Below, piece by piece: positions 41,766 through 50,345 of a stretch of DNA of 64,000 nucleotides. The translations under genes were made by a program, and so were the position numbers. The stretch covers positions 1 to 64,000 of the forward strand of contig NZ_FOFD01000010.1 in NCBI RefSeq assembly GCF_900110865.1, written 5' to 3'. Position 1 is the stretch's first letter. Each line of letters opens with the position of its first letter. This DNA comes from Natrinema salaciae. Its GTDB lineage: Archaea > Halobacteriota > Halobacteria > Halobacteriales > Natrialbaceae. The notes beneath the pieces are model-generated. The model made no database searches and was not told the origin of the DNA. It saw only the letters and a list, made by a program, of their open reading frames with translations.

Positions 41766-43095
41766 AACCGACATCGAACGCGACGTCGACGAGGCACAGA
41801 CCGCAGCCCTCGCGCTCGCGAACCGCTCCGACGAGGACCGGAACGCGGCGCTGCGCGAGATCGCCGACGCGATCGAAGCGCGGACCGACGAGATCCTCGC
41901 GGAAAACGAGAAAGACGTCACCGAGGGCGAACGGCTGCTCGAGGCGGGCGAGTACACGCAGGCGCTCGTCGATCGGCTGCAGCTCTCCCAGTCGAAGATC
42001 GAGGACATCGCCGAGATGGTCCGCAGCGTCGCCGAACAGGACGACCCGCTCGGAAAGACGCTCTCGGCACGGGAACTCGACGACGATCTCGAGCTGTACA
42101 AGGTCGCCGTCCCGATCGGCGTCGTCGGAACGGTCTTCGAATCGCGACCCGACGCGCTCGTCCAGATCGCCGCGCTCGGCCTGAAGTCGGGGAACGCCGT
42201 GATCCTCAAAGGCGGCAGCGAGGCGCTCCACTCCAACCGAGTCCTGTTCGAGATCATCGAGGAGGCCGCGGCGGACGCCGGGATGCCCGACGGCTGGGCT
42301 CAGCACGTCGAGGCGCGTGAGGACGTCGACGCCCTCCTCGAGATGGACGACGCGATCGATCTCCTGATGCCGCGGGGGAGCTCCGAGTTCGTGCGTTACA
42401 TCCAAGACAACACCAGCATCCCCGTCCTCGGTCATACGGAGGGGATCTGTCACGTCTACGTCGACGACGAAGCGGACCTCTCGATGGCCGAGGAGATCGC
42501 CTACGACGCCAAGGTCCAGTACCCGGCGGTCTGCAACGCCGTCGAGACGCTGCTGGTCCACGAGGACGTCGCCGAAGAGTTCTTGCCGGCGATCGCGGAC
42601 CGCTACGAGACCGCCGGCGTCGAGATCCGCGGCGACGAGGCTACCCGCGAGATCGTCGACGTCGACGCGGTGACCGACGCCGACTGGGACACCGAGTACG
42701 GCGATCTGATCGTCTCGATCCGGATCGTCGACTCGCTCGAGACCGCGATCGATCACGTCACGACCCACGGCTCGAAGCACACCGAATCGATCGTGACCGA
42801 GGACGCCGACCGGGCGAGCGCCTTCATGCGCGGCATCGACTCCGCGAGCGTCTTCCACAACGCCTCGACCCGGTTCGCCGACGGCTACCGGTTCGGTCTC
42901 GGTGCCGAGGTCGGCATCAGCACGGGCAAGATTCACGCCCGCGGTCCCGTCGGGCTCGAGGGACTGACGACCTACAAGTACCATCTCGAGGGCGACGGCC
43001 AGCTCGTCGCCAGCTACGCGGGCGAAGACGCCAGGCCGTTCACGCACGAGGCGTTCGACGGCGACTGGAACCCCGGCCGCCTGTTCGACGAGTAG
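41758..43095 (+). CDS. proA: Glutamate-5-semialdehyde dehydrogenase
   Basis: The 445-residue product has the aldehyde-dehydrogenase-like fold: [40 protein letters not shown], the catalytic Cys in [17 protein letters not shown], and [20 protein letters not shown] at the end. It reduces glutamyl phosphate with NADPH to glutamate semialdehyde, which cyclises to pyrroline-5-carboxylate for ProC. It completes the proCBA operon. Confidence 0.95.
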   Translation: MTETDIERDVDEAQTAALALANRSDEDRNAALREIADAIEARTDEILAENEKDVTEGERLLEAGEYTQALVDRLQLSQSKIEDIAEMVRSVAEQDDPLGKTLSARELDDDLELYKVAVPIGVVGTVFESRPDALVQIAALGLKSGNAVILKGGSEALHSNRVLFEIIEEAAADAGMPDGWAQHVEAREDVDALLEMDDAIDLLMPRGSSEFVRYIQDNTSIPVLGHTEGICHVYVDDEADLSMAEEIAYDAKVQYPAVCNAVETLLVHEDVAEEFLPAIADRYETAGVEIRGDEATREIVDVDAVTDADWDTEYGDLIVSIRIVDSLETAIDHVTTHGSKHTESIVTEDADRASAFMRGIDSASVFHNASTRFADGYRFGLGAEVGISTGKIHARGPVGLEGLTTYKYHLEGDGQLVASYAGEDARPFTHEAFDGDWNPGRLFDE

Positions 43096-43199
43096 CGGTC
43101 GGACCGTTCGATTCGGACGACACGCTCTCGGAATCCGTTTCTCGGGCCGCACGCACGGCTAGTATCGGTAGTAGCAGCAGCGGGATCGGTATTGTCGGC

Positions 43200-43325
43200 T
43201 CACCGCTCGGTTTCGAACACGCCGATCCGCTCGCGGAGCCGGTCGAACCGTTCTGATTCGTCTCGCTCAGGGTCGGACGGGGCCGCCGGCCCGTCGGACC
43301 GAGTGTGAGGTTCGCGGGCGGTCAC
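43200..43325 (-). CDS. Possible 41-residue small protein downstream of mch
   Basis: From GTG 43323-43325 to TGA 43200 the minus strand encodes VTAREPHTRSDGPAAPSDPE, then RDESERFDRLRERIGVFETE, then R. It starts 18 nt after the mch stop in the same direction. The composition is acidic with an amphipathic helix (SERFDRLRERIGVFE) and codons end mostly in G or C. No family is recognised. It could be a genuine co-transcribed microprotein or a chance frame. Confidence 0.4.
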   Translation of the reverse strand: MTAREPHTRSDGPAAPSDPERDESERFDRLRERIGVFETER

Positions 43326-43343
43326 GCCCCGCGTGAACCACGG

Positions 43344-44276
43344 CTACAGACCGAAGGAGTCGACGAGCAGGTCCTCGTCCGTCTCGCCGTGCACGTACGT
43401 CGGTCCGCCGACGACGTCGATCGTCACCGCCGCGGGCGCGAAGAGGTCGGACGGAACCTCCGCGAACTCCCAGTCGAGGTCGTCGAAGACCGCGCCGAAC
43501 GGCCGGCCGTGGTCCGCCGCCGCGGTCGACGGTACGGAGTCGAAAATATCGGCGTCCTCGCGGACGGTGAGGTGCGTTCGCCCGCCGTACGCGATCGCGT
43601 CGTTCGTCCGCGCGATGGCCGTCCGCTCGTCGCCCGCGACGGGTGCGACCGGCGCGCGACCGGTCGCCGAGACGATGTCGAGGGGATCGTAGCCCAGTTC
43701 GGCGAGCCTGAACGTCGCGAGTTCGGCGGCCCGGGCGGCGTTCGTAATGCTCCCGACGATGCTGGCGGTCCGATAGGCCAGCAGGAAGACGCTACTCGGC
43801 TCGACTTCGGCGAGTTCGGCGACCTGGTCGGCCGCGGCGACGGTCGGATCGTCCGCGGTCTCGACGGCCAGCGCCGTCAGATCGAACGCGTCGGTGTACC
43901 CGACGCGGCGAAACTCCTCCTCTTCGGCTACCAGCGCGCGAGCGGGACCGCTGCCCAGCCCCTCGAAGTCCGCGGTGGTTAGCTCCCAGCCGGCCTTCTG
44001 GGAGCACAGCAGCGAGAGCGCCGGCTGGTCGGTCGAGAGCTCAACGTACGGGAGCGACGCGTCGCCGAGTTCGCCCAGCTCGTAGCTCGGCGTCGCCATC
44101 CCCGCCGTCTGAATCTCGGTCAGCAGCAGTCCGGCTTCGATCCCTCCCTCGAACTCGAGTCCGAAGTCGAGTACCGTCGATTCGTTCTCGAGGTCGTAAC
44201 CGCCGATGTTCAACTCCTCGGCGTAATCGAGGGCCTCGTCGACCAGCTCGATCGCCATCCGATTGAGACTTTCCAT
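43344..44276 (-). CDS. mch: Methenyltetrahydromethanopterin cyclohydrolase-like protein
   Basis: The 310-residue product matches Mch: LNRMAIELVDEALDYAEELN, LTEIQTAGMATPSYELG, CSQKAGWEL, GSGPARALVAEEEEFRRVGY and AYGGRTHLTVREDADI. It interconverts methenyl- and formyl-tetrahydropterin. Haloarchaea do not make methane, so the enzyme presumably serves folate-type one-carbon metabolism. A TATA element GGTTTTACCCC (minus strand, 44298-44305) lies 26 nt before ATG 44276, predicting a leaderless mRNA. Confidence 0.93.
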   Translation of the reverse strand: MESLNRMAIELVDEALDYAEELNIGGYDLENESTVLDFGLEFEGGIEAGLLLTEIQTAGMATPSYELGELGDASLPYVELSTDQPALSLLCSQKAGWELTTADFEGLGSGPARALVAEEEEFRRVGYTDAFDLTALAVETADDPTVAAADQVAELAEVEPSSVFLLAYRTASIVGSITNAARAAELATFRLAELGYDPLDIVSATGRAPVAPVAGDERTAIARTNDAIAYGGRTHLTVREDADIFDSVPSTAAADHGRPFGAVFDDLDWEFAEVPSDLFAPAAVTIDVVGGPTYVHGETDEDLLVDSFGL

Positions 44277-44405
44277 GCACCGGGATTCAGCCTCTGGGGT
44301 AAAACCGTTTGTCCGTTGGCGCCCGACCGACGGCTGACGATCGGCGACGATATTCGTCGCGACGCTCGGACGCTTCGACGTCGATTCTCGGCCCGCTCGC
44401 GGCGC

Positions 44406-44720
44406 TCACTCCGCTCGGTTTGTGGCGGGACGGCCGAGGTGCTCCTCGACGGCGTCGACCTTCTCCGACGCGTCGACGTCGCGGGTCCGCTTGTCGTCGA
44501 TCTTCAGCACCGTACTGATGCGATCGCCGTCGACGGCGTCGTGGGCCGCCTGCGCGGCCGCGAACAGCTCGTCCGTCGTCTCGGCTTCGATCACCGTCCC
44601 CATCGGGTTCGTCTCGTAGGTGACATCGTACGCCTCGAGCGCGTCGACCGCTTTCGCGACCTCGCTGGCCATGCTGTCTTCGATCACCGGTGCGACGCTC
44701 AGTAGCGCGACTACCGTCAT
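44406..44720 (-). CDS. MTH1187-family thiamine-binding protein
   Basis: The 104-residue product has the ferredoxin-like fold of the MTH1187/YkoF group: VVALLSVAPVIEDSMASEVA, YDVTYETNPMGTVIEAETTD and a C-terminal helix KVDAVEEHLG. The conserved YETNPMGT segment is the diagnostic part. Family members bind thiamine-like ligands in a tetramer. ATG 44720 (MTVVAL) is the conserved start; the longer frame to 44825 is not conserved-looking. Confidence 0.88.
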   Translation of the reverse strand: MTVVALLSVAPVIEDSMASEVAKAVDALEAYDVTYETNPMGTVIEAETTDELFAAAQAAHDAVDGDRISTVLKIDDKRTRDVDASEKVDAVEEHLGRPATNRAE

Positions 44721-44791
44721 GGGGTCGTGAACGGTCTGGGGGGCCCTAAATTCGGGGGGGAGGGGCATCCGCCACGGCTGACGCGGCCGAC

Positions 44792-44809
44792 GCGGCGCGC
44801 TCGCGCCGC
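44792..44809 (-). terminator. GC stem after the second HalOD1 gene
   Basis: GCGGCGCG (44792-44799) pairs with CGCGCCGC (44802-44809). In practice this is a 7-bp stem with a 4-nt loop. It lies 100 nt past the HalOD1 stop and before the start of the thiamine-binding gene. Confidence 0.35.
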
Positions 44810-44909
44810 AGTCTGCCGGTTCCAACGGCTGCGTCGCTGGCCGAGTAGTGTGGTTCCGTCGTGTGAAAAACGATCAGTGGCGGCTGCGAAGGCCGGCATC
44901 CGACCGGGG

Positions 44910-45260
44910 TCAGCGCGTCGGCGTGCCCGGCGTCTCCGCAGGCGGGTAGATGATGACGTCGCCGTTCGCGTAGACGTACACCTCGTGTTCCAGGGCGGTA
45001 AAGGCGATGTGACCGCCCGTGCGATCGGAGCCGTCCGCCTTCTTGCTGAAGATCCGGTCGAGCGCGTCGGGGTCGACGCTATCGTACAGGGAGAACTCCC
45101 CCTGCGAAACGTCGGTGTCGGCGATCGACGCGAGGGCGTGGACGATCGTCGTGGTGATCGTCGCGGTCCCGTCGGTATCGTGGTGAAACACGTACCGGTC
45201 GTTCGTTTGATCGTACTGGAGGTTGTCCGTGCCGTCTGCCGGTGAAAGTTCCGTCTGCAT
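44910..45260 (-). CDS. Stand-alone HalOD1 output-domain protein (second copy type)
   Basis: The 116-residue product is a divergent HalOD1 domain: TTTIVHALASIADTDVSQGE, LYDSVDPDALDRIFSKK, and the two-strand end IAFTALEHEVYVYANGDVII. A short N-terminal segment (TDNLQYDQTNDRYVFHHDT) precedes it. ATG 45260 is preferred. On the minus strand TTTTATACTG (45309-45318) is a likely TATA box giving a leader of about 25 nt. Confidence 0.82.
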   Translation of the reverse strand: MQTELSPADGTDNLQYDQTNDRYVFHHDTDGTATITTTIVHALASIADTDVSQGEFSLYDSVDPDALDRIFSKKADGSDRTGGHIAFTALEHEVYVYANGDVIIYPPAETPGTPTR

Positions 45261-45284
45261 TGCTCTATCTGATCGCTCAATCAC

Positions 45285-45586
45285 GTATTAGACCGTAGTT
45301 ACTCACAGTATAAAAGCCACTCGTCACTGACAATAGTCTCTATGTATGAAATAGTATCGAGCATTAATAAGAGATGTTGAAACTGTGATGAATAAATTGT
45401 TTACGGCCGTTCACTTCTATTCTTGCGGCGTCACACCGCGGGAGACTCACGACAATCGAACTGTTTCGTCGGTAACGAGCTGTTGCTATCGATCGAATCC
45501 GGTCTCTTAACCGCGAGCGGCGGTTCGTCGGACCGCTTGCCACGGCCGCCCGCGGGCTTATCCACGTCCGCATCGAATCGACCTGT
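45285..45586. other. Divergent intergenic region with an AT-rich pocket
   Basis: This holds the HalOD1 promoter (about 45309-45318) and a TATA-like GGCTTATCC (45556-45564) centred 27 nt before the DUF4112 gene at 45587. In between, about 45335-45415, is a markedly AT-rich segment without a gene. Confidence 0.5.
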
Positions 45587-46033
45587 ATGGTTACTGATTC
45601 AGTCGACGATATCGCGTCGGAACTCGAGGCGCTCGAGGGAAAGTTGCCCGCCGCCGCCGACGAGGCAGCGGTCGAGCGCATGCACCTCGTCGCGCGCACC
45701 CTCGACGAGGGGATTCGTGTCCCGGGAACGGATTTCAAGATCGGTGTCGATCCGATCATCGGGGTCCTTCCGGGAGCCGGCGACTCCGTCGCGGCGGTCG
45801 TCTCCCTGTACCTCGTCGCCGAGTCCGCTCGCATGGGCGTCTCCCGGTCGACGCTGGTCAGGATGCTCGCGAACATCGGCGTCGACACCGTGATCGGCTC
45901 AATCCCCGTCCTCGGAGTCGCGTTCGACGCCGTCTGGAAAGCCAACAAGTGGAACCTGCAACTCGCCCTCGAGGACCTCGCCGACGGGGACGGCGACTCC
46001 GAGGACGGACCGGACGTCGTGGCCATCGACTAG
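45587..46033 (+). CDS. DUF4112 family membrane protein
   Basis: The 148-residue product carries the DUF4112 core: VERMHLVARTLDEGIRVPGT, FKIGVDPIIGVLPGAGDSVA, a first span (VAAVVSLYLVAESARM), IGVDTVIGSIPVLGVAFDAV and WKANKWNLQLAL. The two Gly/Pro-rich loops are typical. Function is unknown. ATG 45587 is supported by the TATA element 27 nt upstream. Confidence 0.88.
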   Translation: MVTDSVDDIASELEALEGKLPAAADEAAVERMHLVARTLDEGIRVPGTDFKIGVDPIIGVLPGAGDSVAAVVSLYLVAESARMGVSRSTLVRMLANIGVDTVIGSIPVLGVAFDAVWKANKWNLQLALEDLADGDGDSEDGPDVVAID

Positions 46034-46768
46034 GCTGCCTCGCCGTGTCGTACTGCGTACTGCGTTCTGCGACGAGCGAGAAACACCGTTTTCGAGTCGC
46101 TCCGAACCAGTTGGAGCCGTCCGCCTCAGCGGCCGTGTGACGGGGGCGTCTGCCGGGATATCGCGTCGGCGGAACGAACGGGTCGGACGCAGGTCGTGAC
46201 CGAGCATAGACGGTATCCGGTTTTCAGCCGCTGTCGACACTCCTCGAGTCCGGACGGGGGAGACCGTCGTCGACTGGTGTCGCGTGTGGGCGGACTCGGC
46301 GGAGGCTCCGCTCGAGACGAGCCCCGACGGACCGGTGATCGATTCCGATCTCGAGCGTCTCTGGGCGATACCACGAAATTACGATCCGTTTCGGTGAGCG
46401 GAACCGTTCGGACGGCCGTTTCACAGTAGTCGGCACTGTACGTACAACGCCTCCGTGTGTCCGAGATGACGGCGGCTGCCACCGACCCGCTCTCGAGTTC
46501 TCCGTCGCTGTGCTCGCAGCACCGCAGTTCTCTCGAATTCGGAACGAGTTCTCTGGACACGAGTTCTCGTGATGCTACGCAACGCTCGAGGTATCGTGTT
46601 CGGCAAAATGCGGTGGCTGGAATTCGAACAACGCCGGGACGTTCCGGGTCGTTCGCTCGGCTCACGTCCCGAGCTGCGACTCGTCTCGTTCGAATCCAGG
46701 ACGACTTCACGGCTCACGGATGGCGAGCACACGCTAGCGGTGCCCGCGGGAATCGTTCGCCGTAGAAG
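46034..46768. other. Intergenic stretch leading into the tRNA block
   Basis: No protein gene is supported. Open frames here are Arg/Ser-rich without family resemblance. From about 46600 it is the downstream part of a duplicated tRNA-containing block, including a degenerate tRNA 3'-end copy (46609-46630). Confidence 0.55.
46609..46630 (-). repeat. Degenerate tRNA-Gly 3'-end copy (left block)
   Basis: TGCGGTGGCTGGAATTCGAA on the plus strand resembles the tRNA end TGCGTTGGCTGGGATTTGAA. It lies exactly 160 bp before the matching position of the intact tRNA at 46769. Confidence 0.65.
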
Positions 46769-46839
46769 TGCGTTGGCTGGGATTTGAACCCAGGTTGTGA
46801 CCATGGCAAGGTCACGTGATACCACTACACTACCAACGC
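46769..46839 (-). tRNA. tRNA-Gly (GCC)
   Basis: The 71-nt minus-strand sequence folds as a tRNA: acceptor GCGTTGG/CCAACGC, D-arm with TAGTGGTATCA, anticodon stem TGACC/GGTCA enclosing TTGCCAT (anticodon GCC), T-arm GGGTTCAAATCCC, discriminator A. CCA is not encoded. A TATA-like element TTTATAAGTATAC lies about 65 nt upstream (minus strand, near 46903-46915). A near-identical copy is at 47328. Confidence 0.95.
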
Positions 46840-46902
46840 GCTTGCGACACCGTGACGCCGGCGTTGACCTCGCGTCCACCTGAACGAAATCGTCACGTAT
46901 AC

Positions 46903-46915
46903 TTATAAATGACGA
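46903..46915 (-). promoter_or_regulatory. TATA element of the first tRNA-Gly
   Basis: On the minus strand TTTATAAGTATAC, upstream of the tRNA by about 65 nt. The extra distance over the second copy suggests a longer precursor. Confidence 0.5.
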
Positions 46916-47055
46916 ACTTCGGAACGAAAATCTCGCCGACAGTTTGCCGCGACCGTCCGACTCACGGTATCGCGGACCTCGAGCAAACGCACGGCCCGCG
47001 GAAACGGGCGATTCGCGGATAGTGAACACACGACACGAGACGCTCGCCGGAGAAG

Positions 47056-47078
47056 TGCGCGGCTGGGTGTCGAACCAT
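47056..47078 (-). repeat. Degenerate tRNA-Gly 3'-end copy (middle)
   Basis: TGCGCGGCTGGGTGTCGAAC on the plus strand, preceded by GCCGGAGAAG, matches the tRNA end and the flank GCCGTAGAAG seen in both intact copies. The rest of the tRNA body is not recognisable. Confidence 0.6.
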
Positions 47079-47167
47079 GCCCGAGTACCTGTTCTCATCG
47101 GTCGCAGAACCGCCTAATTCGAATTCAGAGCGAGTTCCGTCGCTCACGGAGTTGCTCGTGGCAGAAA

Positions 47168-47189
47168 TGCGATAGCTGGGATTCGAACA
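47168..47189 (-). repeat. Degenerate tRNA-Gly 3'-end copy (right block)
   Basis: TGCGATAGCTGGGATTCGAA on the plus strand, again exactly 160 bp before the corresponding position of the intact tRNA (47328). It shows that the whole 231-bp block was duplicated after the degenerate copy arose. Confidence 0.65.
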
Positions 47190-47327
47190 ACGCCGAGACG
47201 TTCCGGGTCGTTCGCTCGGCTCACTTCCCGGGCCGAGCTCGTCTCGTTCGAATCCAGCAAGACTTGGCGGCTCACGGATGACGAGCACACGCCACGCGGT
47301 GCTCGCGGGAATTGTTCGCCGTAGAAG

Positions 47328-47398
47328 TGCGCTGGCTGGGATTTGAACCCAGGTTGTGACCATGGCAAGGTCACGTGATACCACTACACTACCAGCGC
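47328..47398 (-). tRNA. tRNA-Gly (GCC), second copy
   Basis: It is identical to the copy at 46769-46839 except for a compensated acceptor pair (GCGCTGG/CCAGCGC in place of GCGTTGG/CCAACGC). Anticodon GCC, 71 nt, discriminator A, no encoded CCA. A TATA-like CCTTATACAT on the minus strand (47430-47439) lies about 35 nt upstream. Confidence 0.95.
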
Positions 47399-47429
47399 CC
47401 GGCTGCACTCATACCTACTGCCGGAGGGA

Positions 47430-47439
47430 TGTATAAGGG
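47430..47439 (-). promoter_or_regulatory. TATA element of the second tRNA-Gly
   Basis: CCTTATACAT on the minus strand at the usual distance from the mature tRNA 5' end. Confidence 0.55.
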
Positions 47440-47623
47440 TTGCGAATCGATTCGACATCGGCACGCTGCGGCACGGTGATTCTCGAGGACGATGCGCCGG
47501 AACCGGCAACATAATCCGCATCCGGCCGCGTGACGATCGGGACCAGTTACCGAACGAGAGTGTGTGTCCGTTCGGCACGAATTCGGGGTTGTGAGGCGTT
47601 GACAGCCGGAATCGAATCCGCTA

Positions 47624-47632
47624 TTCTTTTAA
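47624..47632 (+). promoter_or_regulatory. Probable promoter of the ribosomal superoperon
   Basis: TTCTTTTAA at 47624-47632 is TATA-like. It would give a start near 47655 and a leader of about 35 nt before ATG 47690. No stronger candidate is seen before uL3, so it may drive the methyltransferase and the ribosomal genes together. Confidence 0.5.
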
Positions 47633-47689
47633 GACCCTCTCCGCAATACATCGCTACAGTCTAGTGACGCGGCGCCGAAGCGTCTCGGC

Positions 47690-48565
47690 ATGACCGTCAG
47701 CGTACTCGTCCCGTCGTCGCTCACCCGGGAAGCCGAGGACAAACGCGAGGCAACTCGCAAACTCGGATACGTCGCCCGCGCGGCGACGATCTTCCGGGCC
47801 GATCGCCTGATCGTCTACCCCGATCGGGAGGGCGAAACAGGGCGATTCGACGGCGGGTTCGTAAGCACCGTACTGCGGTACGCCGCAACGCCCCCCTATC
47901 TCCGCAACGAGGTCTGGGGGATGCGGGACGAACTGGAGTACGCGGGCGTCTTGCCGCCGCTCCGCGCCATGTCACAGACCGGCTCCGAATCTACCGGTTC
48001 GGGGTCGTCAAGACAAGGAATCGTGACCGAGGTCGGACCTGAAGGGCGCGTCCGGGTCAATTGCGGACTGCAACACCCGATCTCCCTCAACGTACCGCCG
48101 AAAATGGCGGTCGAGGAGGGGGAGCGCGTGACCGTCAGGATCTCTTCGCGACGACCGGTCCGGGCGAAGCTCGAAAACGTTCCCCTTCCGGGGCTCTCGA
48201 TCGAGCAGACGGACCTGCAGGCAGCGCTCGGCCGTGAGGACGCCGGCGTCCGTATCGCGGCCTCCCGATTCGGTGAAGAACTCACCGTCGGGCGGCTCGA
48301 GACGCTGGCCGGACGCGTCCAGCGCGACGGGATGACCGTCGCCTTCGGCGCGCCCGAGAGAGGGCTGCCGGCTATCCTCGGAATCGAGGAATCGGCCATC
48401 GAAGCGTCGTCCGGACAGGGTGACGCGGCCGATAACGGAGTCGAACCCACTGCCGATCCGGGGTTCGACCTCTGGCTAAACACGGTTCCGGATCAGGGAA
48501 GCGAGGTCGTGCGGACGGAGGAGGCTCTGTTCGCCACCCTCGCGCCCCTCTCACTGAGAGAGTGA
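47690..48565 (+). CDS. SPOUT-class RNA methyltransferase-like protein (DUF171/C9orf114 type)
   Basis: The 291-residue product opens VSVLVPSSLTREAEDKREAT and GYVARAATIFRADRLIVYPD, has an inserted OB-like beta domain (about 110-165) and ends with the SPOUT-like MTVAFGAPERGLPAIL and DLWLNTVPDQGSEVVRTEEA, where the knot binds SAM. Archaeal relatives are regularly found just before uL3, consistent with rRNA modification during ribosome assembly. The gap to uL3 is 4 nt. Confidence 0.88.
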   Translation: MTVSVLVPSSLTREAEDKREATRKLGYVARAATIFRADRLIVYPDREGETGRFDGGFVSTVLRYAATPPYLRNEVWGMRDELEYAGVLPPLRAMSQTGSESTGSGSSRQGIVTEVGPEGRVRVNCGLQHPISLNVPPKMAVEEGERVTVRISSRRPVRAKLENVPLPGLSIEQTDLQAALGREDAGVRIAASRFGEELTVGRLETLAGRVQRDGMTVAFGAPERGLPAILGIEESAIEASSGQGDAADNGVEPTADPGFDLWLNTVPDQGSEVVRTEEALFATLAPLSLRE

Positions 48566-48569
48566 TAGA

Positions 48570-49589
48570 ATGCCACAAGCAAATACACCACGCAAAGGCT
48601 CACTCGGGTTCGGCCCACGAAAGCGTGCGACCAGCGAGGTCCCACGCTTCAACTCGTGGCCGGACGACGACGGACAGCCGACGCTCCAGGGCTTCGCGGG
48701 CTACAAGGCCGGCATGACCCACGTCGTCATGGTCGACGACCAAGCGAACTCGCCGACCGAGGGGATGGAACAGACCGTCCCCGTGACGATCGTGGAGACG
48801 CCGCCGATGCGCGCCGTCGCACTGCGAGCATACGAAGACACGCCGTACGGTATGAAGCCGATAACCGAGGTCTGGACCGACGAGTTCGTTCCCGAACTCG
48901 ATCGCGTTCTCGACCTTCCCGGTGACGACTACGACACCGACGCCGCCACGGACGAGCTCCGTGCCCTCCACGAGGAGGGACGCGTCGACGACGTCCGCGT
49001 CATCACCCACACGGTCCCGGGGGACGTTCCCTCGGTGCCGAAGAAGAAACCGGACGTGATGGAAACGCGCGTCGGCGGCGGCTCCGTCGACGACCGCGTC
49101 GACTTCGCCCTCGAGGCGATCGAGGACGGCGGCGAGCACGTCATGAACGACGTGTTCCGCGCCGGCGAGTACGTCGACGCGAGCGGCGTCACGAAAGGGA
49201 AAGGGACGCAGGGCCCCGTCAAGCGATGGGGCGTCCAGAAACGCAAGGGCAAACACGCCCGGCAGGGCTGGCGTCGCCGCATCGGCAACCTCGGCCCGTG
49301 GAACCCGTCCCGCGTCCGCTCGACGGTCCCCCAGCAGGGGCAGACCGGCTACCACCAGCGGACGGAACTGAACAAGCGCCTCGTCGACATCGGCGACGGC
49401 GCTGACGCGACGGTCGACGGCGGCTTCGTCAACTACGGCGAAGTCGACGGGCCGCACGCGCTGATCAAGGGCTCGCTCCCCGGGCCGCAGCAGCGTCTCG
49501 TACGCTTCCGCCCGGCGATCCGACCCGGAGACCAGCCGCGCCTCGATCCCGAGGTTCGCTACGTCTCCACCGCATCCAACCAGGGATAA
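48570..49589 (+). CDS. rpl3: Ribosomal protein uL3
   Basis: The 339-residue product starts MPQANTPRKGSLGFGPRKRA and has FAGYKAGMTHVVMVDD, the extension loop with RWGVQKRKGKHARQGWRRRI and GNLGPWNPSRV that reaches toward the peptidyl transferase centre. It belongs to the early-assembly large-subunit proteins. First ribosomal gene of the S10-type cluster. Confidence 0.97.
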   Translation: MPQANTPRKGSLGFGPRKRATSEVPRFNSWPDDDGQPTLQGFAGYKAGMTHVVMVDDQANSPTEGMEQTVPVTIVETPPMRAVALRAYEDTPYGMKPITEVWTDEFVPELDRVLDLPGDDYDTDAATDELRALHEEGRVDDVRVITHTVPGDVPSVPKKKPDVMETRVGGGSVDDRVDFALEAIEDGGEHVMNDVFRAGEYVDASGVTKGKGTQGPVKRWGVQKRKGKHARQGWRRRIGNLGPWNPSRVRSTVPQQGQTGYHQRTELNKRLVDIGDGADATVDGGFVNYGEVDGPHALIKGSLPGPQQRLVRFRPAIRPGDQPRLDPEVRYVSTASNQG

Positions 49590-49592
49590 CAC

Positions 49593-50345
49593 ATGGACGC
49601 AACAGTACGAAACCTGGACGGCTCGGACGCGGGCACGGTCGAGCTCCCGGCGGTCTTCGAGACCCAGTACCGCCCGGACTTGATCGGCCGCGCCGTGCGC
49701 GCCGCACAGGCAAACCGAAAACAGGACTACGGCTCCGACGAGTTCGCCGGCCTCCGAACGCCGGCCGAATCGTTCGGCAGCGGCCGCGGGATGGCCCACG
49801 TTCCACGACAGGAGGGTCGCGCACGACGCGTTCCCCAGGCCGTCAAAGGACGCAAGGCCCACCCGCCGAAAGCCGAGAAGGACCAGTCCGAATCGATCAA
49901 CACGAAAGCAAAGAAACTGGCCGTCCGCAGCGCCATCGCTGCGACGACCGACGCCGAACTCGTCGCCGAGCGCGGCCACGAGTTCGACGAAGACGTCGAG
50001 ATCCCCGTCGTCGTCGACGACGAGTTCGAGGACCTCCAGAAGACCGCCGAGGTCGTCGACTTCCTCGAGGCAGCCGGCCTCGCGGACGACATCGAACGCG
50101 CCGACGAGGGTCGCAGCGTCCGCTCCGGGCAGGGGAAAGCCCGCGGCCGCAAGTACAAGACGCCGACGTCGATCCTCTTCGTCACCTCGAGCGAGACCGG
50201 CCCGTCGCGAGCGGCCCGGAACCTCGCGGGTGCCGACGTGACCACCGCAGCGGAGGTCAACGCGGAGGATCTCGCGCCCGGCGCACAGCCCGGACGGCTG
50301 ACCGTCTGGACCGAGAGCGCACTCGAGGAGGTGGCCGACCGATGA
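49593..50345 (+). CDS. rpl4: Ribosomal protein uL4
   Basis: The 250-residue archaeal-type uL4 has ATVRNLDGSDAGTVELPAVF, the basic exit-tunnel loop (GSGRGMAHVPRQEGRARRVP), and ILFVTSSETGPSRAARNLAG near the end. Its start is 4 nt after the uL3 stop, and its stop overlaps the uL23 start. Confidence 0.97.
   Translation: MDATVRNLDGSDAGTVELPAVFETQYRPDLIGRAVRAAQANRKQDYGSDEFAGLRTPAESFGSGRGMAHVPRQEGRARRVPQAVKGRKAHPPKAEKDQSESINTKAKKLAVRSAIAATTDAELVAERGHEFDEDVEIPVVVDDEFEDLQKTAEVVDFLEAAGLADDIERADEGRSVRSGQGKARGRKYKTPTSILFVTSSETGPSRAARNLAGADVTTAAEVNAEDLAPGAQPGRLTVWTESALEEVADR

Noticed and set aside
46421-47408. Two similar minus-strand frames over the tRNA block
   Set aside because: Their similarity comes from the duplicated tRNA-containing DNA. 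The translation runs through tRNA genes and is not a protein family.
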